Shown here: one piece after another, positions 1-12,743 of the stretch
How the letters are laid out: every line of letters starts with the position of its first letter
Numbering within the stretch: the first letter of the stretch is position 1
Source of the DNA: Earliella scabrosa
Lineage: Eukaryota; Basidiomycota; Agaricomycetes; Polyporales; Polyporaceae
Direction of reading: 5' to 3'
NCBI GenBank assembly: GCA_022605405.1
Contig: JABYQQ010000007.1
Coordinates: 806,001-870,000, forward strand
Length of the DNA stretch: 64,000 bases
Notes under the pieces: model-generated
The model's input: only the letters and a program-made list of their open reading frames with translations
Databases searched by the model: none
What the model was told of the DNA's origin: nothing
Made by a program: the position numbers and the translations under genes

Positions 1-160
1 CAGGCGGAGGTTGCAGCTGCGAAGTGCTGCCAGACTCCCGTATGTCCGTCCATTTGCGCTTATGGCCAGATGACGGTAGCGTTGCAGCGACAGGAGATGA
101 GGATGGAGGCGGAGGTGGAGGTGGAGGAACAGACACTATTGCTTGTGGCGGTTGATACAT
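1..160 (-). CDS. Proline-rich protein, N-terminal part only (cut by left edge)
   Basis: On the minus strand an open frame begins at an ATG at 160-158 and stays open to the window edge. It encodes MYQPPQAIVSV, a run of eight prolines, a Ser-rich stretch and then SGHKRKWTDIRESGS. The polyproline run followed by a basic KRKW patch looks like a disordered N-terminus of a nuclear or RNA-related regulator, but no domain is visible in about 53 residues, so the family is not identified. An in-frame ATG lies six codons upstream (178-176), so the exact start is uncertain. The plus-strand frame over the same bases is the complement of the proline codons and is not a gene. Confidence 0.45.
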   Translation of the reverse strand, partial: MYQPPQAIVSVPPPPPPPPSSSPVAATLPSSGHKRKWTDIRESGSTSQLQPPP

Positions 161-1012
161 GCTGTGGCTACAGAACATATGGGCACGTACCTGTCCCAGT
201 CGACGTCAACGGAAGGGCTTCAGTGGGCTTAGAGGACGACGCAAGGGCACTGTGCCCGGAGCTGTATGTGGGAGTGTACGTGGGAGTGTTCGAGCTAGAA
301 TTCGATGAGTCGGTCCACCTGCGAGCGTGTTAGCAACATCTGGGCCAACATACACTCAAGGATTTGTGGAGTACCTGCTCAGTTCGTTCTCAACAAACGC
401 TGCATCCTCCTCGTCGGATATCAGAATAGGCTCAGTGTAAGAGCCAGCACTGTGCACTGCCGTCATTGGTCTTCAGGGAACACCTAGCCAGCGGAGAGGG
501 GTCGAAAAGTTGTTTTGCGACTGGGTGGCGGTCTGTCTGCCGTAGTCAGAGATGCAACAAGAGTTCAGTTCTGAAGTGCGAACCAAACAAGAGGGGAATG
601 CTGCACCAACGGCGAAGAGGAGCAGAGCGTGGACGCCGACCGGGATGAGGATTCCGTGGAAAGGACTTGTGAGGACTAGGCGCTGACTGTGTTCGTCGGC
701 ATATCCCGGCCAGCCTCGACCAGCCTCCCCTTCAGTCGACTCATCGTTTGCAAACCCCGCTGTCTGCCACCAGCACTCGAGATTTGAGATCGTAGTTCCT
801 ACTTTCATGCTCAATGCACGCGATCCGTACACGAAGATCATATTACACCCGGGTTCCGTTAAGGGAACACTATACATATACTGTACTGTCTAGGCTCCGG
901 AGGACACTAGTACTCGGAATACACGGGTTTTTACAACACAGTCTTCGCAACGTGGTTCCAGATTGCAACGGGGTTGTTGACGCTAAGAGCGGGAAGTCAG
1001 AAAGGCGCCTCA
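161..1012. other. Intergenic: upstream of the left-edge gene, downstream of the S41 peptidase
   Basis: About 0.85 kb without a recognisable coding exon. It should hold the promoter of the left-edge minus-strand gene and the 3' UTR of the peptidase gene. The short open frames here overlap one another on both strands and match no family I know. Confidence 0.5.
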
Positions 1013-3607
1013 TCATGTGGAGAGCAGTACATACATCTCAGCAGTGAGGTGGACGTTGACATCGGCCGGGTGGTTCTGCCACTCTGTTTGTGTGCGTGGT
1101 GAGCACATAAGCTTCTCGGACGTGCCCAGACAAACTCACCCTCGGGCTGGTTGGGCTTGTCGATGCCAAAACCAAGACGCCAGGTGATGCCCTGACGACT
1201 GTTGGTCAAGCTGCAACTTCGTCAGACACTTTGCTCGACCGAGATACAAGGGTAGACTCACAAGTCGGGAGGAGCGAGGGTGTGGTTCTTAAGTCCGACA
1301 GACTTGATCTCGGTGTCAATGGTCGAGAAGTCAGTTGACTGGCCACCGACAATACCGCAGTACTGCTGGGGAAGGAGCTTGTTGCCACCGTAGACAGCGG
1401 TTCTGGCGCCCTCGTGCTTCTGCATGGTGATCTGTAACACCCACTCATCAACACAACCGTTCCATGAAAGTATGTGGTGGCGGACGTACGCTGAACAGAG
1501 AGCACGAGCTGGCACAACGACCATTGCCGATGATGACAACCTTCTTGGGGTCGAAGAGCGCCTCCGCAGGGGCATCAAAATTGAACGGCTGGCACTCCTG
1601 ACCGAGGCGCTGGCTGAACGAGTCCTTGCGGCCGTTGATGACCTTATCGACAGAGGGGTCGAGCCAGTCGTAGTCAGCGGGGAACACCGTGTGGTTCGCG
1701 AACGCCCAGTTAAGCGAGTTGTACAGCAGGACATTGTAAGGGTCTGCGCCGTCAATAATCTTCTTGACAATCTCCTTCGCGAGAGGACCGGCACGAGCCT
1801 CAGTATCGAGACCGGCCTGGGGGACGGAAGTATCCTTGGGGCCGACGATCTAGAGCAGAGGTCAGTGAGAGAGTCGATGTTGTCTGAACAGGATACTGAC
1901 GATGCGGTGGAGCCACTAGATCATAACGCATGTCAGCTAGGCAATCCAGTCTACAAAGATGATGGCGTCGACGCACGTGAGCAATGCAGATGTAACCACC
2001 GCCATTGTTCGACTTTCACAAAAGTTAGTACCTGGCGTGCTCGTCAGCCACACAGAGCACTTACGATGTCGACAATCAGCTGCGTGGCGCCCTGCTCCTT
2101 GAGGTTCTGCAGACCCGTGAGCAGGTTGGTCATGAGCGCGGAGAAGCTGTCGCCAGAGAAGCTGCCAAGCGCAAGAACACCGGTCTTCTTGTCGTCGAGC
2201 AAGTGGAACTGCACGACCGAGCGGCTGCCCTCGAGCGGGTTCTTCGGGACAAGCTCAGGCGGGAGCACGACGTTCTCCTGCCGGATGTCGTCCATCAAAA
2301 CGTTCATGAATTGCTTGCGCTCCTCCTTAGCACTCAGTCTGAAGCCGGTCGTCGATTCGTAGAGGTTGATACCGTTCGTGCCGTTCCCAGCGACACAGTT
2401 GTTCACGCGGAATGACGCCGAGTCGTTAAATGCGACAGAGGCAGCACCGAAACGCGAGCGGTAAGGGAGCTGAACGTAGTATCGTAAGTACTCTGCCGAT
2501 GCCACAATACGGCGAGATAGGCTTACAGTGACGGTCTCAATCTTGGTGCTGTTGACGCGAACGATTGTGAGCTTGACAGAGTCGGTCAAGGGAAGAGCCT
2601 GCTGTGCGAATTGACCCATGAGGTAGGTCCATCCAGCTGCCGCTGCCTGGTAGCTCGCGAAGAAGCTGAAAAGCGACGAAATGAGTCAAACGAGCCGAGG
2701 GCGGCGCGCATCGAGCAACGCACCCATTCTGGCGCTGAGCAAGTCCCTGGTAGCTGCCAGCAATCGCGGCGTTCTTGTTCACGGCAATAAGAGGGTCAAG
2801 ACCGTCGATGGCGAGAACCTTCGCACCCGAGAGCTATATCACACGAGCATCAGTCTCGCATGGTGACAGTGTAGTACTTCGCAGGGACGTACCGAAGCGA
2901 GCTTGCCCTTGAGGGCACCGGGCAAGGCGTCCTGCCAGGTCTGGATCTCGTCCGGGAACTCGGCGGACGCGACGGTGAACGCCTCGGGGGCGATGTGCAC
3001 CGTCTGGAAGCCAAACTTGTCGGTGAGGAGGACCAAAGGAGTGGGAAGGTATGACAAGTAAAGCGCTGTTTCCCATCAGGTTAGACACGAACATGTACCC
3101 AAGCGCGCGCACTTACAGTCATAGCAGTAGTTGATGTAAACGCAGTGGCCGTCGTTGAGCCGCTTGACCGAGCGCGACAGGTCAATGTGGAGGTCGAAGT
3201 CGTTAGCGTACTTCTGGTGGCTGATGCGGGCGAGGTCTGCGAGGATGTCCTCGTGGACGTCGAGCGTGAAGGGCGGGGGCGCGAGCTTTTGGTAGTTGGT
3301 GGACGTGTGGAAGGCGAGAGTCTTGTTGACGACTTCGATGATCTGCGTCGTGCGACCACATCTTAGCCCCAGTCGCACGACAAGGGATATCCCCAGAATT
3401 GTTGAAATGTAGACTCACGTTTGCCTTCACGACAGGGTCCACCGGGAAGGACGTGAAGCAGGCGCGCACTTCCGCAGGGGAGACCCATTTCTTGCCTCCG
3501 ATGGCGGCGCAAGGGTCCGCCGCGCGAGCATCGACCGTGTTCGCGTTCGCGTACGACACCGCCGCGAGAACTGAGGAAAAGAGCGTGAGGAAACGACTCG
3601 CGACCAT
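1013..3607 (-). CDS. Secreted peptidase S41 family protein (CPAF-like)
   Basis: Predicted secreted serine protease of the tail-specific/CPAF-like S41 family. The start at 3607 gives a signal peptide (MVASRFLTLFSSVLAAVSYA). A Cys-containing N-terminal region (DPCAAIGGKKW) follows, then a helical domain ending NDGHCVYINYCYD, a PDZ-like segment (LSGAKVLAIDGLDPL), and a C-terminal protease domain with DISNNGGGYICIAH and the catalytic-serine region IIGNGRCASSCS. The reading frame joins cleanly across about ten short introns: for example AAC^ATC at the first, an exon ending GCTCAC at 1977, a 15-nt exon at 1901-1915 (WLHRI), and a last exon ending EMYVLLST with stop at 1013-1015. The total is about 690 residues, usual for the basidiomycete family. 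A TATA-like CTATAAGAAC lies about 100 nt upstream of the ATG. Substrate is unknown. The family call is from remembered similarity and the exon joins are read directly. Confidence 0.85.
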
Positions 3608-5965
3608 GCTGGCGACCGGGGCGGGGAGCACAGTGAGCAGAGACTAGTGCTTCGAAGGGCCGGGGGCCAGAATGAGGAACACTGCATGGGGGCATCAGCG
3701 TTCTTATAGGTGTTATCTCCGGTGGGAAGGTACTGTGATGCAGTTGGACCCCGACTCCCGAGTTGTGATGCCAATATTCATCCTATAGCCTGTCCAGAAC
3801 AGGGACGCCGACGGAGCATGCTTGCATTCGTGACCGTCCCGGGATTCAGAGCCCGTTGTGCATGTGGTACGTCCTTGCCTTTCTTCTGGCGATAGATCGC
3901 GGAACCACGCTGCTATAGACAACTGGCACATGAGCGCGACGAAGACGCTGGCCCAGAGGGAGCACCGTCGTTGTATTTCCGAGTCAAGGCATTCGTAAAT
4001 GTTTGAGAGCGCGCACAGGCTCGGATCAACAACGCTTTCCCTTTGTGGGATAGTCGGGGCACGTCATTCAGCCACAACGATTTCGAACAGTTGGTTGGCT
4101 TGTTACTCTTGCAACGCACATGGCTCAGCATGACCTTTTTGATGGTACCATGGTGTAGACAGGCAGCAGGCAGAAAGCTGCAGGAAGACGAAGCCGCCGG
4201 CCCGCAGGATAACTTTGCTTACTTCTGCCGTGTCCATCAGACCCACCCGGACACTGTTCAACCTTCGAACTGCGAAGCACATGCTCCCGACTGTCACTAC
4301 TTATCTGCTGCAATAGGTCGGTATTAGAAGTGCCAAGCCTACGCCTACGCAGGGGCATCATACGTACACGACTGATGGCGCGCGATACTTATCATTGACT
4401 GGCAAGGTACTCTCGTTGCGGGCTCCGTCGGCGACAACGTTCCCGGGTGCTTCGGGCATCGCCCATACAGTATTCAATGTCAAGTGATACGAATCGTCAG
4501 CCAGTTTCAACCGACCGGGACGAAATACATGACGAACAGACCTCACGTTAAATCTATGCATCAGTTGGTGTGCAAGCTTAGTGACCATGGGATGCAAGCA
4601 TACCGCGAATGATGAATACGAAGATGTCGACCATCGACATCCTCTCTGCAAAGTTTGAGCAAACAGCTTTAGCATGAATGAGAGGCGACTGACTCATGAA
4701 CTGAGGAGGGGTCTTCAGAATTTCGCTATCGCTTGATTCCGAGTGTGGTTTATGGCTCGTGTATCACCGATCATCCGTTGCGCCTGTGGAACGTTGTTTC
4801 CCTTGAGTCTCGAAGGCCAAGCCATTCCATTGTATTGGCGTGAATTCGAGGATGCTGTGCGAGCATCCGAAGCAAGTAGTTCGATCAATGACTATATATG
4901 CCCGGTCTTGCGGACGTTGTCGGGTTGATAGCAGCCAATCTGAAAGTAGTTCATGTGTTCAGTACTAAGTGGACTATAGCCATGGTCGGACAATCTTACC
5001 ATCGGCGCCCCCGTTACTACGAATGTTTTCATCTCGGCGCCGGCCGTGCCGCCTCGGGTTGTGGTTCGGGTGCCACAGCTTCAAATTCGTGACCGACCTT
5101 GGTTCAATGACTCGCTATACGACTCACTGAAGCTTCTGAACGTGGGGCGTACCAGCTGTTCTGTCCTCTCTGGACGTTCATGTGAATCTTGCCATGAAGT
5201 CTTCCGTCCTAGCAGCTGGGGCCGGATGGTCGCCGTACAGTATGTCGCGATCTTGCTCTCGTTGAGATACCCCATCGTCGGTATCGTCGAGACGTATTCC
5301 GAACGTTTCTCCTCTGCTTCTTATGAAGATGAGCTAGCGAGGTACCCAGTTTGGGACGTACACTTACCAGGAAGATGCCACAGCAATTGCCTGCGGTCTT
5401 CTGCTGCTTGTGTGATCGGTCGAAACTGGCTCGAACGCTCGGCCACCAGCCATCAATATGTGCAGCTTCACACTATCGTGAGGGTCGAAGCGTTGTGTGC
5501 CGGTGGTACGTCGAAGTGTGGCGGCAGAGAGAAGGCGGCAGCTTGACCAGCGTGCCAACCGTGTCGCCTTACCAGCAAGGAGCTAACCTGCTTCACGAGT
5601 GATGAATGTCACGTCGTTGGCAACAGTACATTGTACATAGCGGGACGACTTACATGAGCGCAGGGGGTTAACCGGGTGAACACGCTGGCAGTGATGCGAA
5701 AACTGACAAAACCAAACCATGTAACCTTGCTCAGAGCCGTAACCGCGCCAGATTGAAGGGCGCGTCAGGCGGTCCCGCGTTGTGGAGGACGGGTGAAGGA
5801 GTTGGAGTTGAACTGATGATACAAGGATGGACGCACACATTACATGGCCAGTATGAATGCATATCATGTGGTGCATGAGCGTGATACATGTATGAAGGCC
5901 CCTCTCCAGCTGCTCGGCGTACCCCGTCCCAAGGTCGCGCCGACGGCGAATATGAGCGCATGCCA
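3608..5965. other. 2.4-kb intergenic region, no supported gene
   Basis: Contains the peptidase promoter at its left and the 3' flank of the ubiquitin-eL40 gene at its right. Two minus-strand stretches look faintly coding and are separated by a plausible intron: 5558-5364 (ending IAVASSW before GTAAGT) and 5275-5081 (containing SFSESYSESLNQGRS). I recognise neither, and no start or conserved domain ties them together, so I do not call a gene. They could be remnants of one. Confidence 0.4.
3696..3712 (-). promoter_or_regulatory. TATA-like box of the S41 peptidase gene
   Basis: The minus strand reads CTATAAGAAC here, roughly 100 nt upstream of the peptidase ATG at 3607. Spacing suits a fungal TATA element, but this is a motif match only. 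Confidence 0.3.
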
Positions 5966-8001
<2,036 letters not shown>

Positions 8002-9969
8002 ATGGGATACTTCCAGCTCCACAATATTCCATGGTCAGTAACTCCGAGCCCTGTAGCAACGGACGCTTTCAGAGTTTCTTTGACTGCAGGTACGAGCGAT
8101 CATGGGGCGCGCTGTTCGAAACCTTCGACGAATTCCTCACCTTCTCATGGCCCACCATCGTTGTGACGGATACATGGACCGGGCGAGCACACATTGTCGT
8201 GCGCATGTCAACCATCGGCGCGTTTCTGAAGATGTTGAAGACGAGGTATGCCGACGACTGCCTCCGATCGGCTGCGGACATACTGACTATCACCGCGCCA
8301 CCACAGGTTCGGGGAAACCCTGCCCATGGTCGAGAACATCCTACGGATAACCCCGTTCGAGACCTCGCAACGCCACCTACGTACCGTCTCCGACTACGCT
8401 ACGTACAAGAAACTTTACGCGACACTCCCCGCAGTCGTCCTGTCAGCGCAGAAGGTCCGGGTCCGGAATGGCGAGCCAAACGCGATCCGCGAATTGTGGG
8501 CCTCGAAGGACAAGACGTTCTTGGCACTCGACTTTGAGTGGTCGGAGCGTAACACCGCGTCGTGCATAGAATGGGGATATTGTGCCGTACGTTGTGGTCA
8601 CCTGGACACGTCAGTCTTCAGTCTTCTTTGACGGACATGCCATGCTGAGGCAATGCGCGTACCTTCCACAGGGTCGGTGCATGGCCCCCGGACCCGGAGG
8701 CCAACTACAGGTGCGCGGTAGTACCACTTCGCAGTGGCAGGCTTCTTCGTCGTCCCCGGCGTATTGCACCGGACTTACGGGCCTCAATACAGACGCGGGC
8801 ATTTGATTGTCTCCGAGTACGTGGATAAGGTGTATAACAGAATCAAGCCGAGTTTTCCATGGGCGGTGCGTGGTGTTCTCTGTCACACGAGTCCCTACAG
8901 AACCCTACTGACCACCCTCGTTCTGTAGTACGCGGTAAGCAGACACTCCGCCGACAGTCGGGCCTTGCCCCGGATCTCACCCTGATCTTGTTCAGTTCGG
9001 CGAAAGTCATGTCATCTCGAAGGCCAGGCTGCCGCAGATGATACAAGCAATCATCAGGTAACTCACCTTCCCTCCGAGTGATGCCGGTTTTGTCGTTGTG
9101 TTGAGACCATCTGCACGGCTTTGCAGCAGCCTCATCAGCCCCGACTCGGAGACGATTCCCAACAACCTGGTATTGGTCGCCCATGGAACGACAGGCGACC
9201 TCCGGCGGCTGGAAGAAATGAAGATCAGTGAGTCGCCTTCTCGTACCTCTTCTCGAACGGTCTGCGATCTGTTTAACTGAATGCCTGGCCCCCAGAACTT
9301 CCGCACAACCTCCTCATCGTTGACACCATGGCGTTCGAACGACAGCTCTATGCGTCCGGCCAGCGTGGTGTGATGCAAGAACCCTCCGGCCGCGCTCGAG
9401 ATCAAGGCTCCAGCCTCTCCCTGCACGCCACGCTCCAGTCGCTCGGCATAGACGTCCAGCGCATCCTGCACAACGCCGGCAACGCCGCGTTCACGACGCT
9501 TCTTGCCCTGCAGCTCATGCTCGACCCGGACACCAAGGTGCCTACCCCGAAGACGAAGCCGCCCCCCGCCATGGCCGCGATGCTCCGCGGGTCTACCCGC
9601 AGCCCTTCCGTGCCTCCCACAATCGCGTTCATGCCCCCCACACCTGTCGCATTCCCGCCAATGGGCATGATGCCGGCCCCGTCCTTCCCTGGTGCCGGCG
9701 GACTTGCCCCAGAGGGATTCCAAGGCCTCGACTACGGGGGGAACCCCCGGGCGTCGTTCTTCCCCTCGCAGCGCTCCGTCAGCGACCACAGGCTGTCTGT
9801 CTCGCCGAACGTGGCGATGGCGCACGGAGGCCGGCTCCCTGGCCGGGCGCGTGTGAGCTCGATGAACGACCTGAGCCAGCCGGGGGTGAGCGAGATGGGC
9901 GAGTCGTTCAAGTCAATGCACATCCGCAATAGCACGGTGGACTCGCGCATCAACCCCTCGGCCGGGTAG
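8002..9969 (+). CDS. Gfd2/YDR514C-like protein (RNase H-fold, DEDD exonuclease-like)
   Basis: Resembles the fungal Gfd2/YDR514C C-terminal domain family, an RNase H-like fold related to DEDD exonucleases. The conserved first acidic motif is FLALDFEWSE. The second half carries VLVAHGTTGDLRRLEEMKI, LPHNLLIVDT, and LGIDVQRILHNAGNAAFTT, which matches the family's HNAGNDA-type motif with Ala replacing the usual acidic residue. The C-terminal about 150 residues are Pro/Met-rich and disordered (SRINPSAG*). The spliced frame is continuous: PWYERSWGALFETF joins across 8034-8089, MLKTRFGETL across an intron ending before 8307, and HLDTVGAWPPD across another. A 6-nt exon (8929-8934) is inferred. The true start may lie upstream, because the frame is open to a possible acceptor at 7959, so the first residues are uncertain. 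Function in mRNA metabolism is an inference from yeast Gfd2. Confidence 0.75.
8929..8934 (+). other. Inferred 6-nt micro-exon of the Gfd2-like gene
   Basis: TACGCG lies between TAG and GT. It is flanked by a 63-nt intron (8866-8928) and a 61-nt intron (8935-8995), both of typical length here, and adds Tyr-Ala in frame. Skipping it also keeps frame but makes one 130-nt intron, twice the local norm. Confidence 0.45.
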
Positions 9970-10233
9970 GGTGCTTCATTTTGCTCTTTAGGACACACTT
10001 CTCGCACACGAGACGACTGACGAACGACCGCACGAACTATTGATTTCTTCCCTCTCCCATGCTCTCTTCTTCGCGCTGTTCTATATGGACTTTACGGACT
10101 TGCCATCTGCACATCCTTGGGACTTTGTACATGCCGTATCTCACGCTTCATGACCGCTGCCAGCTCTTCCATCCATTGATACATCTTGCGCCATAACGAA
10201 TACATAACGACGTGCCTATGGACATCGGACTAT
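9970..10233. terminator. Convergent 3' flanks of Gfd2-like and delta-COP genes
   Basis: 264 bp separate two convergent stop codons. The stretch has no coding signal and must hold both polyadenylation regions. No canonical AATAAA is seen. Confidence 0.4.
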
Positions 10234-12205
10234 CTAGACCACGGTGTAGTTTTCGACGCTCACAGTCGCGTCTTCCGAGAACACGACCTCTTCGCTGCTG
10301 TCAACACGCGTGACGGCTGCCACCTTCACTCCCGCGATGCTGCCTTGTGCGACAAAGGACACCTTGACAGGGAAGAACACCCCTGCGTCGTCTCCGCCGA
10401 CAGAGAACTCGAGGGAACCGGAGCGGTCCTCGGCGTTGATGAGCGGGATCGTCCAATCGAGGGAATGGCTCGAGGAGTTCAGGGCCCATTCCCCAGAGTG
10501 GGAGGAGACGGTTGGGTACGAGCCATCACTGCGTCAATCACTTAAGCAACGGGCCATGCAACATATGCAATGAATGTACGCACGGGAGAGGAATGGAAAT
10601 CACCACGTCATACAGAGTAACACCCTCATTTTCGAGCTCGTATTCAATATTTACGTCGCACGTCCCGTCATTGGACGGCGTCGGCCAGCAGTTAACTGAG
10701 GCACACGAGCCGGGTCAGTAATTCAAGGTGCCACCGGCAAACGGACCATAGGAAAAATGATCGCCTCAAATAGACTCACTTGATAGGGGGACATATGTCT
10801 CATCCTTGCCGGCGTATCTCCACTTGAGCACGGCGAGTGGCTGGCCGACCGGGAACGAACGTGAAGGGTCCTTGAGCGCGACGACACGGTCCCTGTTCGC
10901 AACAAATTTTCCGACGTTGGGGTGCTGTTTGAATTGAAGCTCAGGACCGAACGTGGCAGACGCGGGAGCGAGGGAGAGCTTGACCCGACCCAGAGCAGGG
11001 TCCGAAATCTGAAGGTTCATGTCCCCACGAAGCTCAAGGTTGTTCAGGCCACCTTCCCGCATGAGTTCAAGGTTTAGGAACTCCTTGACCACGATATGAA
11101 CGCTGGAGGCGCGAGCGAAGGTTAGGAAGGCGTATGGGCGCGCTGTGAAGGTACATCACCTCTCAGGCTCCACTGGGGGCAAACTGCCTCGTTCGTTCTT
11201 GGGCGCAGCGGGTACAGCAGGCTCTGGGGTGTGCGAAACGGCAGGGGTTCCAGGCATAGACATGTCCTCAGAGAGCAATGCTTCGCCGGCGGCGTTGAGG
11301 ACATCCAACAGCGCAGAACCTTGGGTCTTCTTCGCACCAAGCTTCATGCCGCTACCTTTGAAAGCGGGCGTACGGAGGCTTGATGGGGCAGGAGATGCGG
11401 TACGGACGGGTGCGGCGGGAGTATACTCCCGCTGAGGTACTGGAGAATATCCAGAGATTCCACCGCCGAGGTAGCTTCCACCAGACGGGCCACCAGCAGC
11501 GGCGCGTCGCTGCTGCTCTCGACGCTGCATTTCGAGCTGCTTCGCGCGACGCTTGAGTTCCTCCTTTGCCTCCGCCTCCTTGTTCTGTCACCCCACTCCC
11601 ACCGTCAAACACCAGACATTGGACGCATAGGCAAGACACAGACGCACCCTTGCGATGATCTCCTGGATCTTCTCCTCGTGACTCTCCATCTCGAGCACAT
11701 TGCGCACCTGCATGAGATTGACCTGCTCCCTGTATCCCATGCTGACAATCTCGTCGAACGCGCCCAACAACTCGAACGCATTCTTCAAAATCTCCCGCTG
11801 CTCTGCGCTCCTGCAAAGGTCCGAGACGACGCGCGCGAAAAGATGGAGGGTCTCAATGTCTTGGAGGATGTTGGACGCTTTGTTGGTGATGAGCAAGATG
11901 TAGAGGTCCTCCAGCGGCTGATAGACATATCGGACGTCCGCGGTCTCGACAGAGGTGTGTTGCGTTCCAGTTGGGATGAGTTTTGGGAAGGAGGCGAGGA
12001 GGGACTCAATCCTCGCTCTTGACATTTCGCGGAATTGGCGGGAGATGACGGCTGTATGCGCTCTGAGACATACGGAGATGATACTCGCGCCGCATTACAC
12101 ATACCCTTTCCGCCTTTCGTGCATATTGAGGCTGCAAGGACGACCTGACACGAATGTTATATCGCGATTCTTCAATTGCGAGTCTTTGGAGACGTTTCGT
12201 ACCAT
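10234..12205 (-). CDS. RET2: Coatomer subunit delta (delta-COP)
   Basis: COPI vesicle coat subunit acting in retrograde Golgi-to-ER traffic. The N-terminus is the longin-like fold: MVVLAASICTKGGKAVISRQ, then FREMSRARIESLLASFPKLI and TRYVYQPLE-type residues. This is followed by a charged helical linker (KRRAKQLEMQRREQQRRAAA), a Gly/Ser/Pro-rich stretch, and the C-terminal mu-homology domain (VVKEFLNLELMREGGLNNLE, GDMNLQISDPALGRVKLSLA, LKWRYAGKDETYVPLS, INCWPTPSNDGTCDVNIEYE). It ends VSVENYTVV* at 10234. About 540 residues, normal for the family. The first coding exon is the ATG alone (12205-12203), followed by a 58-nt intron (GTACGA...CAG) to 12144. The next intron ends before 12045 at CCGTC and restores KAVISRQFREM. 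The start is chosen because this splicing reproduces the conserved N-terminus. Confidence 0.93.
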
Positions 12206-12743
12206 GGCTTTTCTGTTGAACGATGGGCACCAGAACGCGTTTCCCCTCGACGTGCGGTGTGTTTGTGAGTAAAGCCCAGTATCAGTCGACTCAGATGGTC
12301 GTCCTGCAAGCGGTGGGTATGACGAAGGTGCTCGAGTTTCGAGACCACGACAGACGCGACGTGTCTGCTACATTGAGCGTCTAATTTATCTCGCACAGCT
12401 TTCTCTGCAGCGGTTATCTGCTGCGTACGCCAAAGTACTCGTTATTGCGCGTAACCCTCGTGGAGAGGAATTCTCAGCTTCAAGTGACCAAGAAGAAACT
12501 ATCCAATGCGCTGACAAGCGTATTGCATGAAGTTACAGCTACATGAACCATGATTGCGCCTCAATCTCGTACAACACCATCTAATTCTGTATCGTTCCAC
12601 CATACCGTGACTTCGTTTCGACCACTCGAGACGACTCAGGTGAAGATCGGATCGAACCTCGCGACCTTGTCGAGCGGGGTTCTCCCGTACGTGGTCTGTA
12701 GCATACGGAACCGTGAGACTCAGCAATTCATTCGGACGCAAAA
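12206..12743. other. Intergenic: delta-COP promoter and aldo-keto reductase 3' flank
   Basis: About 540 bp between two tandem minus-strand genes. I see no conserved exon and no repeat here. Confidence 0.4.
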
